From Streptomyces sp. NBC_00239 (GTDB taxonomy: Bacteria > Actinomycetota > Actinomycetes > Streptomycetales > Streptomycetaceae): a DNA stretch of 64,000 nucleotides. The stretch lies in NCBI RefSeq assembly GCF_036194065.1, contig NZ_CP108095.1, positions 4,526,001-4,590,000 on the forward strand, given 5' to 3'. Of the stretch, positions 1 to 8,204 are shown in pieces. The translations under genes were made by a program, and so were the position numbers. The notes beneath the pieces were generated by a model. The model ran no database searches. It saw only the letters and a program-made list of their open reading frames with translations, and was not told where the DNA came from. How positions within the stretch are numbered: position 1 is the stretch's first letter; every line of letters begins with the position of its first letter.

Positions 1-164
1 ACCTGACGGACGACGGCCGGGCGGACCTGGTCACCCAGGACACGGCCGGGGTGCTGTGGCTGCACGAGGGCACGGGCGATCCGTCCGCGCCGTTCGGGGC
101 GCAGAGCCGCGTCGACCGCTGGTGGGACCAGAGCCGCATCGGGTCCTTCGACGTGCTGCTGTAG
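1..164 (+). CDS. FG-GAP/VCBS-repeat protein, C-terminal fragment
   Basis: Only the last 54 codons lie in the window; the gene enters from the left edge, reading in the frame whose first whole codon is at 3. The tail reads as a single beta-propeller blade: an Asp-rich loop (DDGRADLVTQD), then GVLWLHEGTG, and a closing RIGSFDVLL before the TAG. That pattern is typical of FG-GAP/VCBS repeats in secreted Streptomyces proteins, where the Asp loop binds calcium. Enzymatic domains, if any, would be upstream of the window. It is followed by a strong terminator-like hairpin at 197-232. Confidence 0.6.
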   Translation, partial: LTDDGRADLVTQDTAGVLWLHEGTGDPSAPFGAQSRVDRWWDQSRIGSFDVLL

Positions 165-196
165 GACGTGCCGCGGTGACCGGTCACCGCGCTGAC

Positions 197-232
197 GGAG
201 GGCCCCGCCGATTCGTTTCGGCGGGGCCCTCC
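197..232. terminator. Strong hairpin, intrinsic terminator between convergent genes
   Basis: A perfect 14-bp inverted repeat (arms 197-210 and 219-232) encloses an 8-nt AT-rich loop. It sits between the end of the FG-GAP gene and the end of the oppositely oriented oxidoreductase at 253, so it can serve both. There is no U-tract, as is usual in Streptomyces. Confidence 0.75.
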
Positions 233-252
233 TGCCGTGGGGCGGGTGCGGG

Positions 253-1677
253 TCAGTGGCGGCCGGAGATGCGGTCGGCGGCCCGGGCGAGGGGCGCGGT
301 CGCCGCGGTGTGGGTGGCGGCTTCCCGGCGGTCCGCCTCGCGGTAGGCGGCGTACAGGGCGTGGACGCCGATCCAGCGGAACGGCTCGGGTTCCCAGCTG
401 CGCACCTTGTGGTTGACCCACGGGAGGGTGGTGAGGTCGGTGGGGCCGTCCTGGCCGGAGTCCTGGCGGACGAGGTCGCGCAGGGTGCGGGCGGCGAGGT
501 TGGCGGTGGCGACGCCGCTGCCGACGTAGCCGCCGGCCCAGCCGAGGCCGGTGGCGCGGTCCAGGGTGACGGTGGCGCACCAGTCGCGGGGGACGCCGAG
601 GACGCCGGACCAGGCGTGGGCGATGCCGGTGCCGGCGAGCTGCGGGAAGAAGCGGACGAGGATGTCGCGCAGGGCCTCGATGGTCGCGGGCTGGGTGCGG
701 CCGTCGTTGTCGGTGCGGGAGCCGAAGCGGTACGGGATGCCGCGGCCGCCGATGGCGATGCGGTCGTCGGCGGTGCGCTGGGCGTACATGTAGGCGTGGG
801 CCATGTCGCCGAGGGTTTCGCGGCCTTCCCAGCCGAGTTCGGACCAGACGGCGGCGGGGATCGGGTCGGTGACGATCATCGAGGAGTTCATCGGGAGCCA
901 GGCGCGCCGGTGGCCCTTGAGGCTCGCGGTGAAGCCTTCGGTGCAGCGCAGTACGTAGGGGGCGCGGACGGTGCCGTACGGGGTGACGGCGCGGCCCTTG
1001 GCGATCTCGGTGACGGGGGTCGACTCGTGGATGGTGACGCCGAGTGCCTCGCAGGTGTCGGCGAGGCCCTTGGTGAGCTTCACGGGGTGGATGCGGGCGC
1101 CGTGCGGGCTCCAGGTGGCGCCGACGGCGCCGGCCACGCGGATCCGGTCGGCGGCTTCGCGGGCGCCGAGGAGGACCCGGTCGGTCTCGCCGAAGGCGGT
1201 CTCGGCTTCGTGGAAGGCCTTGAGGCGGGTCAGCTGGGCGGGGGTGTAGGCGACTTCGAGGACGCCGCCCTGGTGGATGTCGGCGTCGATGCCCTCCTTG
1301 GCGGCGGTGTCGACGACTTCGGTGACGGTGGCGTTCATGGCCTGCTGGAGGCGGACGGCGGCGTCGTGGCCGTGGAGTTTGGCGTAGCGGTCGCGGCCGG
1401 CGATGCCGTTGTAGAGCCAGCCGCCGTTGCGGCCGGAGGCGCCGTAGCCGCAGAACTTCTGCTCCAGGACGGTGACGCGCAGGAAGGGGGCGGCCTGCTT
1501 GAGGTAGTAGGCGGTCCACAGGCCGGTGTAGCCGCCGCCGACGATGCAGACGTCGGCGGCGGCGTCGCCGGGCAGGGGCTCGCGCGGGGGCGGGGTGCCG
1601 TCCTGGGCGTACCAGAAGGAGATGCCGCCGTTGACCGTGCCGGAGGTCTGTGCGGTCGTGATCTTCGTGCGCGTCAT
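253..1677 (-). CDS. FAD-dependent oxidoreductase (DAO / PuuB-like)
   Basis: A 474-residue protein of the D-amino-acid-oxidase/glycine-oxidase fold. The N-terminal FAD dinucleotide motif is clear (CIVGGGYTGLWTAYYL, about residues 43-58), followed by EQKFCGYGASGRNGG, the second FAD-contact stretch seen in PuuB- and SoxB-like amine oxidases. The C-terminal part (WAGGYVGSGVATANLAART) is the FAD-closing motif. The likely reaction is oxidative deamination of an amine or amino acid with O2, but the substrate cannot be told from sequence. It starts at an ATG and stands alone, with no partner genes in the same transcript. Confidence 0.8.
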   Translation of the reverse strand: MTRTKITTAQTSGTVNGGISFWYAQDGTPPPREPLPGDAAADVCIVGGGYTGLWTAYYLKQAAPFLRVTVLEQKFCGYGASGRNGGWLYNGIAGRDRYAKLHGHDAAVRLQQAMNATVTEVVDTAAKEGIDADIHQGGVLEVAYTPAQLTRLKAFHEAETAFGETDRVLLGAREAADRIRVAGAVGATWSPHGARIHPVKLTKGLADTCEALGVTIHESTPVTEIAKGRAVTPYGTVRAPYVLRCTEGFTASLKGHRRAWLPMNSSMIVTDPIPAAVWSELGWEGRETLGDMAHAYMYAQRTADDRIAIGGRGIPYRFGSRTDNDGRTQPATIEALRDILVRFFPQLAGTGIAHAWSGVLGVPRDWCATVTLDRATGLGWAGGYVGSGVATANLAARTLRDLVRQDSGQDGPTDLTTLPWVNHKVRSWEPEPFRWIGVHALYAAYREADRREAATHTAATAPLARAADRISGRH

Positions 1678-1821
1678 GGGGGGAGTGGTACACCCCGCTC
1701 CGTATGCATGTCCAGGGTTGCGGAATGTGTTCGGGTGCGGGTCGTGCGGCCCGGTGCGAAGACCCTCGAGGCGGCGGGCATCGGCTGACGGGGTCTTGGC
1801 CCGCGCCCCCGCGCCGGCGCA

Positions 1822-1908
1822 GTGACCGCGGTCGGCCCCGTGACTGCGGGTGGCCCGGTGACTGCGGTCGGCCCGTGACCGCGGTCTGTCCGTGACCGCG
1901 GTCAGTGG
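1822..1908. repeat. Five tandem copies of a 17-18-nt GC repeat
   Basis: Units begin at about 1822, 1840, 1858, 1875 and 1892, each a variant of GTGACCGCGGTCGGCCC. The array fills most of the gap between the FAD oxidoreductase promoter region and the end of the small secreted protein gene. Each unit holds a GACCGCGGTC palindrome. Its function is unknown. Confidence 0.6.
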
Positions 1909-1923
1909 TCGGCCGACGGTCGG

Positions 1924-2439
1924 TCAGCCCTTGATGCCGGTGAGCTTCTTGGTGGCCAGGTCGGCCTGGACGTGGACCTTGGTGGTCGAGCCGCCCCAGG
2001 TCAGGGCGACGGTGGCGTTGGCCTTGCCCATGCCGTTGCCGGTGGAGGTGACCTTCCACTTGAGCGGGACGTTCTGGGCGCGCAGCACGCCGTTGGCGTG
2101 GTTGCGCTCCTCCCACGCCTTCAGGCTGCGCTGGAGGGGCTTGGACAGGTAGAAGCTGCGCAGCTGGTTCGCGGTGCGCATGTCGCCGTCGTGCACGGCG
2201 TCGATGTAGGCGCCGTAGAAGTCGGCGATGCGGGTGAAGGCCCCGGCCGGGCTGCCCGAGACGGACGGCGCGGCGGCCACGGCGGCGACCGGCGCGGCGA
2301 CCGGCGCGGCCGGCCGGTCCGGCGCGGAGCCCGCCGAGGACTGGGTGGCGACGGCGAGGAGGGCGAGGGTCGCGGCCGCGGCGGTGGCGCCGGCGACGGC
2401 GGCGGTGCGGGCGGAGCGGACGGAACGGCGCATGGTCAT
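1924..2439 (-). CDS. Small secreted protein of unknown function
   Basis: A 171-residue protein with an Arg-rich start, a long Ala/Leu hydrophobic stretch (about residues 12-32) and a probable signal-peptidase site near SSAGSA. An Ala/Pro linker follows, then a compact domain from about residue 66 (FTRIADFYGAYIDAVHDGD). The domain looks like small Streptomyces secreted proteins with an NTF2-like alpha-beta pattern, but I cannot assign a family with confidence. Two in-frame ATGs (2439 and 2433) are possible; the longer is used. No operon partner is obvious. Confidence 0.6.
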   Translation of the reverse strand: MTMRRSVRSARTAAVAGATAAAATLALLAVATQSSAGSAPDRPAAPVAAPVAAVAAAPSVSGSPAGAFTRIADFYGAYIDAVHDGDMRTANQLRSFYLSKPLQRSLKAWEERNHANGVLRAQNVPLKWKVTSTGNGMGKANATVALTWGGSTTKVHVQADLATKKLTGIKG

Positions 2440-2578
2440 CGGTGGATCCCCCGGAACGGCGGGCGGCAGGGCCCGGTGCGGTTACTGACCTCAAGGACGG
2501 GCCCGCGTCCCGATCGGTTCGCATGTCGGGATGATGTTGCCGGATCAAGACATACCGGTTGGCGGGCGTCCGCGGCGG

Positions 2579-3574
2579 TCACGGCTCCAGGACGACCTTG
2601 CCCATCGTGCCGCGCGTCTCCAGGGCCCGGTGCGCGGCCGCCGCCCCGGCGAGCGGGAAGCGCTGCACGGCCGGGGTCAGGCGGCCCGCCGCCGCCTCGG
2701 CGAGGGCGCGGGTCTCCAGGGTGCGCAGCGGGTTCTCGCCACCGGTCTTCCGCAGCATGACGGGGCCCAGTACGCCCTCGGAGGTGATGCCGCGGGCGGC
2801 CAGCTCCGCCTCGGTGAAGGTGAGCGGGCCGTCGGCCGAGCCCGACCAGCCGAAGACGAGGTGCAGGCCGCCGGGGCCGAGCAGGTCCACGGCGGCCCGG
2901 CCGGTGTCCCCGCCGACCGAGTCGAAGACGACGGTCGCCGTCCGGTCGCCGAGGAAGGCGCGGACCCGCTCGGGCCAGCCGGGTTCGGTGTAGTCCACGG
3001 CGAGGTCGGCGCCGTTGGCGGCGGTACGGGCCGTCTTGGCGGGGCCGCCGGCCAGGCCGACGACGGTGGCGCCGGCCCGCTTGGCGTACTGCACGAGGAG
3101 GGTGCCGATGCCGCCGGCCGCGGCCGGGACGACGGCGACCGAGTCCGGGCCCAGGTCGGCGAACTGGAGGATGCCCAGCGCGGTCCGGCCGGTGCCGATC
3201 ATCGCGACGGCCGCGGCTTCGTCGAGCCCGTCCGGTACGGGGTGCAGCCGGTCGGCGTCGGTGACGGCGAGCGCGGCGTAGCCGCCGGGGACCGGGCCCA
3301 GGTGGGCGACGACGCGGCGGCCCAGCCAGGCCGGGTCGGTGCCCTCCCCGAGGGCGTCCACCGTGCCGGCGATCTCGCGGCCGGGCACGGTGGGCAGGTC
3401 GGGGAGGGCGAGCGGGCCCGTCGGCACGCCGGCCCGCAGGGTGGTGTCGAGGAGGTGCACGCCGGCGGCGGCGACCGCGATCCGCACCTGGCCGGGGCCG
3501 GGCACCGGGTCGTCGGTCTGCTCGTACGTCAGGTTCTCGGCGGGGCCGAAGGCGTGGAGGCGTACGGCGTGCAT
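2579..3574 (-). CDS. Zinc-type alcohol dehydrogenase / quinone oxidoreductase family (SoxR-target type)
   Basis: A 331-residue medium-chain reductase: an N-terminal GroES-like fold (MHAVRLHAFG, VPGREIAGTV) and a Rossmann domain with VVPAAAGGIGTLLVQYAK, the NADPH site of quinone oxidoreductases. Structural-zinc cysteines are absent, as in the zinc-free QOR branch. The start at 3574 has a GGGAG site upstream. About 100 nt upstream is a SoxR-type box (3671-3688). In S. coelicolor a reductase of this kind (SCO4266, from memory) belongs to the SoxR regulon induced by redox-cycling compounds, so a role in quinone or antibiotic detoxification is inferred. Confidence 0.82.
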   Translation of the reverse strand: MHAVRLHAFGPAENLTYEQTDDPVPGPGQVRIAVAAAGVHLLDTTLRAGVPTGPLALPDLPTVPGREIAGTVDALGEGTDPAWLGRRVVAHLGPVPGGYAALAVTDADRLHPVPDGLDEAAAVAMIGTGRTALGILQFADLGPDSVAVVPAAAGGIGTLLVQYAKRAGATVVGLAGGPAKTARTAANGADLAVDYTEPGWPERVRAFLGDRTATVVFDSVGGDTGRAAVDLLGPGGLHLVFGWSGSADGPLTFTEAELAARGITSEGVLGPVMLRKTGGENPLRTLETRALAEAAAGRLTPAVQRFPLAGAAAAHRALETRGTMGKVVLEP

Positions 3575-3599
3575 GGCGGGCTCCCTCAGGTCGGCGGTA

Positions 3600-3650
3600 C
3601 TCGGTATCCGGTGCGCGGTGCGCGGTGCGCGGTGTGCGGTGCGCGTCGGG
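3600..3650. repeat. Short GC repeat (GTGCGCG units) in 5' leader
   Basis: Six or seven imperfect copies of a 7-8-nt unit (GTGCGCG with variants) lie between the SoxR-type box and the start of the quinone oxidoreductase. They would be in the transcript leader of that gene and could form alternate hairpins. Confidence 0.5.
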
Positions 3651-3670
3651 CGGTACGGCCAACCCAACAA

Positions 3671-3688
3671 CCTCAAGCGGACTTGAGG
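3671..3688 (-). promoter_or_regulatory. SoxR-type operator
   Basis: An inverted repeat CCTCAAG-cgga-CTTGAGG, matching the CCTCAAG...CTTGAGG box known for SoxR. On the minus strand TTGACC precedes it as a -35 with a spacer of about 19 bp, the long spacing usual for MerR-family promoters. It overlaps the stop codon of the upstream oxidoreductase (3673-3675), so the promoter of the 2579-3574 gene lies inside the end of its neighbour. Confidence 0.75.
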
Positions 3689-4872
3689 TCAAGGCTCCGC
3701 CGCGGCCCGCCGCCCGGCACGGCCCGCCGGCCGGTCGCGCGGACGGCCAGCGACACCGCCTCGACGGCGCTGTTGAACGACACCTCGCTCAGCACGCCCG
3801 GCGCGGCCACCTGGTCGCCCGCCAGGTAGACGCCGTCGCCGCGGTCGATCGCGGGCCGGTCGCGCCAGGTGGTGCCGGGCAGGTCCACGGCTCCGGTGCG
3901 GCCGGCCGCCACGCCCTCGCGCCGCCAGGTGGTGCGCTCGCGCCAGCCCCGGTAGCCGAGGTCCAGGAGCCGTTCGGCGCGGGCGATGCCGACCGCCTTC
4001 GACTCGCCGGGACCGATCGGCAGCTGCGCCTGGACCAGCTCCTCGCCGGCCGGGGCCAGCCCCGGGTCCTGGGCGGTGAACCGCTCGATCCAGCCCGGCG
4101 CGTCCAGGTCGGAGATCGCGTACAGGTCCCCGCGGCGGCGGCGCAGCCCCAGGTCGAGGAGGGCGGTGCGGCCGCTCTCCCAGGTCAGCGACGGGTCGTC
4201 GAGGAGGGTGCGGGCCGCGGCCAGCGAGGTGGCGACGACCACCGGGCCGCCTTCCGCCGGGAGTTCGGTGATCCGGGCGCCGGTCTCGATCACCGCGCCG
4301 AGCTCGCGGGCGCGGGCGGCCATCCGGTCGATGACGGACTGCCAGCCGCCGCGCGGGAAGCGGGCCTCGGGCGGCAGCTTGGCGACCCGGCGCAGCCGCT
4401 CCTGGACGAAGGCGGCCGACAGCGCGCCCACGTCGTGGTGGAAGAGCGCCACGGCGAGGAAGTTCGCCGTCGTGCGGGCGTCCGCGTCACCGACGATGCC
4501 GGCCGCCCAGGTGTGGAAGTCGAGGTCCACGGGCGCGTCGGAGACGGGCCGGCGGGCGAGGCGGAACACGGCCAGCGGCGGCAGCGAGCGCAGCTTGCCG
4601 CCCTGGTGCATCTTCAGCCGGGTGCTGTCGATCAGCGAGACGGGGGCGAGCGGGCCGATCAGGTCGCGGGCGGCCAGCCAGCTCCAGTGCGGGCCGCCGT
4701 TGTAGAGGGCGTGCGGGCCCTCGTTGATCCGGTACGGGCCGTCCGCGGTGCGGCCGCGGCCGCCGAGGGTGCGGTGCGACTCGTACAGGGTGACCGCGGC
4801 GCCCGCCTCGGCCGCGCTGATGGCCGCGACGAGTCCCGCGAAGCCGCCTCCGATGACGGTGAGCTGGTCCAT
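3673..4872 (-). CDS. NAD(P)/FAD-binding protein, amine oxidase / phytoene-desaturase-like
   Basis: A 399-residue flavoprotein. The N-terminus has the Rossmann FAD motif (MDQLTVIGGGFAGLVAAISAA, positions 1-21), then LYESHRTLGGRGRT, the GG-doublet typical of amine oxidases and carotenoid desaturases. The C-terminus ends with GVYLAGDQVAAPGVLSEVSFNSA, the second FAD contact. The start at 4872 is chosen because the FAD motif begins there; longer readings add only unconserved sequence. The substrate is unknown. It is divergent from the pentapeptide gene and directly upstream of the SoxR-type promoter, with which it shares its 3' end. Confidence 0.75.
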   Translation of the reverse strand: MDQLTVIGGGFAGLVAAISAAEAGAAVTLYESHRTLGGRGRTADGPYRINEGPHALYNGGPHWSWLAARDLIGPLAPVSLIDSTRLKMHQGGKLRSLPPLAVFRLARRPVSDAPVDLDFHTWAAGIVGDADARTTANFLAVALFHHDVGALSAAFVQERLRRVAKLPPEARFPRGGWQSVIDRMAARARELGAVIETGARITELPAEGGPVVVATSLAAARTLLDDPSLTWESGRTALLDLGLRRRRGDLYAISDLDAPGWIERFTAQDPGLAPAGEELVQAQLPIGPGESKAVGIARAERLLDLGYRGWRERTTWRREGVAAGRTGAVDLPGTTWRDRPAIDRGDGVYLAGDQVAAPGVLSEVSFNSAVEAVSLAVRATGRRAVPGGGPRRSLDLKSA

Positions 4873-4944
4873 GGTTCCGGTCTCCTCTTGCCGTGGTGTG
4901 GCCCGCGTAGCGGCGCGTACGGTCCCAGGACGGATGAGGGGGTG

Positions 4945-4961
4945 CCGGATGTGACATCCGG
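4945..4961. promoter_or_regulatory. Perfect palindrome in divergent promoter region
   Basis: CCGGATGT-G-ACATCCGG, 8-1-8 perfect symmetry, in the 139-bp gap between divergent genes at 4872 and 5012. It is the right size for a dimeric repressor operator serving one or both promoters. No regulator family is recognised for it. Confidence 0.4.
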
Positions 4962-5011
4962 GCCGAAGTTTTTTCCGGGGCGTTGTCAGTGGCAGGGGCC
5001 ACCATGGGGGG

Positions 5012-5686
5012 ATGGCGCGGAACGAGCGAGCGGTGAAGGCGGCCCGACGGCCGGAGGTACGGCTTCCGGCCGGCATGGCGGCGTACGGGGGCGAGCCGCT
5101 GGAGCCGGACGGGGACTACGACGGGCTGGAGTTCCGGGACCTGGACCTCGCGGGGCAGGACGGCAGCGGCGCCCGGTTCATGGACTGCCTGCTGGAGCGG
5201 TGCGCGCTCGACGAGGCCCGGCTGACGAAGGCGCGGGTGCTGGACGCGGTCCTCGACGGGGTCCGCGGGGTGGGCACCGACCTGTCCGGGGCCCAGCTGC
5301 GGGACGTGGAGCTGCGCGACGCCCGGCTGGGCGGGGTCCAGCTGCACGGCGCGGTCCTGGAACGGGTCCTGGTGCGCGGCGGGAAGATCGACTACGCGAA
5401 CCTGCGCACGGCCCGGCTGCGGGACGTGGTCTTCGAGGGCTGCGTGCTCGACGAGGCGGACTTCGGGGGCGCGGTCCTGGAGCGGGTCGAGTTCCGGGAC
5501 TGCGTGTTGCGCCGCGCGGACTTCACGGGCGCCCGGATGACCGACGTCGACCTGCGCGCGGCCGCCGAGGTGGACGTCGCCCGCGGCCTGGACCGGCTGG
5601 CGGGCGCGGTGATCAGCCCGGCCCAGCTGCTCGACCTGGCACCGGCCTTCGCCGCACACCTGGGGGTACGGGTGGAAGGCCGGTAG
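5012..5686 (+). CDS. Pentapeptide-repeat protein
   Basis: A 224-residue protein with a run of A(D/N)LXX-type pentapeptides from about residue 45 to 185 (for example DLSGAQLRD, ANLRTARLRD, ADFGGAVLE, ADFTGARMTD). Such repeats form a right-handed quadrilateral beta-helix. Some family members mimic DNA and protect gyrase, but the role here is unknown and no membrane segment is seen. The ATG at 5012 follows a G-rich ribosome site. The C-terminus holds a conserved tail (LDRLAGAVISPAQLLDLAP) common to this Streptomyces subfamily. Confidence 0.8.
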   Translation: MARNERAVKAARRPEVRLPAGMAAYGGEPLEPDGDYDGLEFRDLDLAGQDGSGARFMDCLLERCALDEARLTKARVLDAVLDGVRGVGTDLSGAQLRDVELRDARLGGVQLHGAVLERVLVRGGKIDYANLRTARLRDVVFEGCVLDEADFGGAVLERVEFRDCVLRRADFTGARMTDVDLRAAAEVDVARGLDRLAGAVISPAQLLDLAPAFAAHLGVRVEGR

Positions 5687-5739
5687 CGGCGAGCGGTCGA
5701 GTGGCGCGGGTCGGGCCGGCGCCGGTCGGGTGATGCCGG

Positions 5740-6249
5740 TCAGGTGATGCGGGGGAAGCGGGACTGGAGGGTCCACACGACCGGGTTGTCGGCGAGGCCG
5801 TCGTGCATGTCGGTGAGGTCGGCGATCAGGTCGTGCAGGAAGTCGCGGGCCTCGCGGCGCAGCAGCCGGTGGCTGAAGGTCAGCGGGGGCTCCTCGGCGT
5901 CCATCCAGTCGGCCTCGATGTCCACCCAGCCGAAGCGGCGCTCGAACAGGATGCAGTCGGTGGACTCGGTGAAGTCGAGTTCGGCGTACTGGCGCTCGTG
6001 CGAGCGGCTGCCGCGCGGGTCCTGGTCGATCTGCTCGACGATGTCGCACAGCGCCCACGCGAAGTCGAGCACCGGCACCCATCCCCAGGCTGTGGACACC
6101 TCGCGGTCCGCCTTGGTGTCCGCGAGGTACACGTCGCCGCAGAACAGGTCGTGGCGCAGGGTGTGGACGTCCGCGGTCCGGTAGTCGGTCTGCGGAGGGT
6201 CCGGGAAGCGCCGGGAGAGGGAGTAGCCGATGTCGAGCACGTTCCTCAT
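5740..6249 (-). CDS. Conserved hypothetical protein
   Basis: A 169-residue acidic protein with no signal peptide or membrane segment. It opens MRNVLDIGYSLSRRFPDPPQ and carries several aromatic and acidic clusters (WGWVPVLDFAWALCDIVEQ, FGWVDIEADWMDAEE, LTFSHRLLRREARDFLHDL). I do not recognise the family. The start at 6249 is the first Met after a repeat-rich gap. It lies 113 bp downstream of the M4 protease gene on the same strand, separated by a 9-bp tandem repeat, so co-transcription is possible. Confidence 0.6.
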   Translation of the reverse strand: MRNVLDIGYSLSRRFPDPPQTDYRTADVHTLRHDLFCGDVYLADTKADREVSTAWGWVPVLDFAWALCDIVEQIDQDPRGSRSHERQYAELDFTESTDCILFERRFGWVDIEADWMDAEEPPLTFSHRLLRREARDFLHDLIADLTDMHDGLADNPVVWTLQSRFPRIT

Positions 6250-6282
6250 GGTGTCACGGTGTGGTGCGGAGGGCCGCCCGCC

Positions 6283-6327
6283 GGTCGTACAGGTCGTACA
6301 GGTCGTACAGGTCGTACAGGTCGCACC
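6283..6327. repeat. Tandem 9-bp repeat (GGTCGTACA)
   Basis: Four perfect direct copies of GGTCGTACA (6283-6318) and a decayed fifth. The last copies form a small hairpin, ACAGGT-CGC-ACCTGT, with downstream sequence. The array lies between the stop of the M4 protease gene and the next gene on the same strand. Such arrays change length easily. Confidence 0.75.
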
Positions 6328-6362
6328 TGTCGTACCGGTGGGCGGCGCTCCGGCCGACTGAC

Positions 6363-7964
6363 CTATTTGACGTTCACCGCGGTCCAGGCGGCGGCGACCG
6401 CCTGCTGCTGGGTGCTGTTCATCCCGTACAGGTCGGCGGCCGAGGCCAGCATCGCCGTGCGGGCGGTGGCGTACGTGGTGCGGGAGGTGAAGTAGATGCT
6501 CATCGCCCGGTACCAGATCCGGACGGCCTGCTCCCGGCCGATGCCCAGCAGCTTCGAGCCGTCGTACGTCGGGGAGTCGTAGGCGACCCCGTTGATCACC
6601 TTGGGGCCGCTGCCCTCGGACAGCAGGTAGAAGAAGTGCGCGGCCGGCCCGGAGCCGTGGTGCGGGTCGATGGAGCCGATGTCCTTCGACCAGTAGTCGC
6701 GCGAGACGCCGTCGCGGCCGGGCCGGTCCATGCTGCGCAGCGGGGTGCCGAGGGCGCGCTCGCCGATGAGGTAGTCGCCCACGTCGGTGCTGTTGGCGGC
6801 GTGGAACTCGACCGAGGCCCCCATCACGTCGGCGGTGGCCTCGCCGAGCGCGGCGCTCTCGCCGGTGTAGCCGGGGACGCCGATCGCGGAGAGCACGCCG
6901 TGGGTGATCTCGTGGCCGGCGACGTCGAGGGTGGTCAGCGGGCCGTGGCCGGGGGCGCCATCGCCGTAGGTGACGCAGGCGCAGGCGTTGTCCCAGAAGG
7001 CGTTTCCGTAGTTGTTGCCGTAGTGCACGCGGGAGACGATGCCGGCGCCGTCGTTGCGGATGCCGGCGCGGCCGAACATCTGCCGGTAGAAGTCCCAGGT
7101 GGCGGCGGCCGCGTAGTGGGCGTCGACACCGGCGGTCTGGCGGCTGCGCTGGGTGCCGTCGCCCCACACGTCGTCCGCGTCCTTGAACAGGCCGCCGCCG
7201 GAGGGGCTGTTGAGCATGTCCAGGGTCTTCTGGTTGCCGCGGGTGGGGTCGCGCATCTCGTACAGCGGCCTGTTGAAGACGGTGCCGAGCGCGACCGTGC
7301 CCGCGTACTGGCTGTGCCCGGTGCCGGTGGCGACCGTGTCGTACGCGCTCAGCAGCCGGCCGGTCGTCGCGTCGGTGACGGTGTGCAGCTCGGTCGGCGT
7401 CCGGTCGGGCCGCAGCCCGCGCCGCACGGTCTCCCACGCGAGTACGGCCGGCCCGGCCCCGCCCGCCCAGACGACCTTGCGGGCGTCAGGCGCGGGCGCC
7501 GCGAACGAGGCGGTCGTGGTCGGCAGCGCGAGCGGCCCGGCGACGGCCGCCGTGGTCCCGCGAGCGGTCCCGTCCGCACTCCGGTGCACGACCAGATCCC
7601 CACCGAGCACGGGCAGTCCGGCGTACGTCCGGTCGTAGCGGGTGTGCACGGTGCCGTCGGGGTCGGTGACGGTCGAACGGGGGATGAGGCGGATGGGGGT
7701 GCCCGTGCCCGTGCCTTTGCTTGTGGCTGCGGCTGCGGCTGCGGCTGCGGCTGGCGGGGCGGCTCCGGTCGCGGCGGCGGTGCCGGTGTCGGTTGCGCGC
7801 ACGGCTCCCGGCGCGGCTCCCGTGGCCGTCGCGGCCGTCGCGGCCTGCGGGCCGAGCGCTGCGCCGGCGACGGCGGCGATGGCGGCCGCGGCGGTGGCCG
7901 CGAGCAGCAGCGGGGGACGGCGGGTGGTGGCGCGGGTGCGGGGAGTGGACTGTGGGTGGGTCAC
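6363..7964 (-). CDS. Secreted neutral zinc metalloprotease, M4 (thermolysin) family
   Basis: A 533-residue preproenzyme. A signal peptide (RR at 15-16, hydrophobic 19-45) is followed by an Ala-rich linker (nine Ala in a row, coded by GCAGCC repeats) and an FTP-type propeptide (residues 90-215). The catalytic domain shows HEITH at 351-355 and the third zinc ligand in GEATADV (E375), exactly 24 residues after the first His as in thermolysin; DPHHGSGPAAHFFYLLSEG is the C-terminal active-site region. The GTG at 7964 has GGAG eight bases upstream. It is exported and likely self-processed. Regulation is not visible. Confidence 0.93.
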   Translation of the reverse strand: MTHPQSTPRTRATTRRPPLLLAATAAAAIAAVAGAALGPQAATAATATGAAPGAVRATDTGTAAATGAAPPAAAAAAAAATSKGTGTGTPIRLIPRSTVTDPDGTVHTRYDRTYAGLPVLGGDLVVHRSADGTARGTTAAVAGPLALPTTTASFAAPAPDARKVVWAGGAGPAVLAWETVRRGLRPDRTPTELHTVTDATTGRLLSAYDTVATGTGHSQYAGTVALGTVFNRPLYEMRDPTRGNQKTLDMLNSPSGGGLFKDADDVWGDGTQRSRQTAGVDAHYAAAATWDFYRQMFGRAGIRNDGAGIVSRVHYGNNYGNAFWDNACACVTYGDGAPGHGPLTTLDVAGHEITHGVLSAIGVPGYTGESAALGEATADVMGASVEFHAANSTDVGDYLIGERALGTPLRSMDRPGRDGVSRDYWSKDIGSIDPHHGSGPAAHFFYLLSEGSGPKVINGVAYDSPTYDGSKLLGIGREQAVRIWYRAMSIYFTSRTTYATARTAMLASAADLYGMNSTQQQAVAAAWTAVNVK

Positions 7965-8204
7965 TCGGGCTCCTTCGCTGGGGCCGGGGTGGCGGCGGCT
8001 GAGAGCGTGCCAGCGGGAGTGGGCGTTCCGACAGCCCTGCGGCGGGCGCCGGCCCCGGGTTGTCCGAACCCAGGGCATGGATGTCCGGAACCCGGCCCCG
8101 GTACGCGCCCTTCCGCCGCGGGGCGCCGTTCCCGGCTTTGCCGGCGTGCGAGCCGGACCTCGCCATAGCGGGCCGCATCCAGCCGCGCCCGTGCCCGGGC
8201 GGCG

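Noticed and set aside
256..1788. A long open frame on the plus strand across the FAD oxidoreductase
   Set aside because: It is the antisense shadow of the minus-strand gene, with Gly/Ala/Val-rich low-complexity sequence and no motif. Codon third positions favour the minus strand.
3625..5733. A 700-codon plus-strand frame
   Set aside because: It runs over two real genes on the opposite strand and frame; no domains; high-GC shadow.
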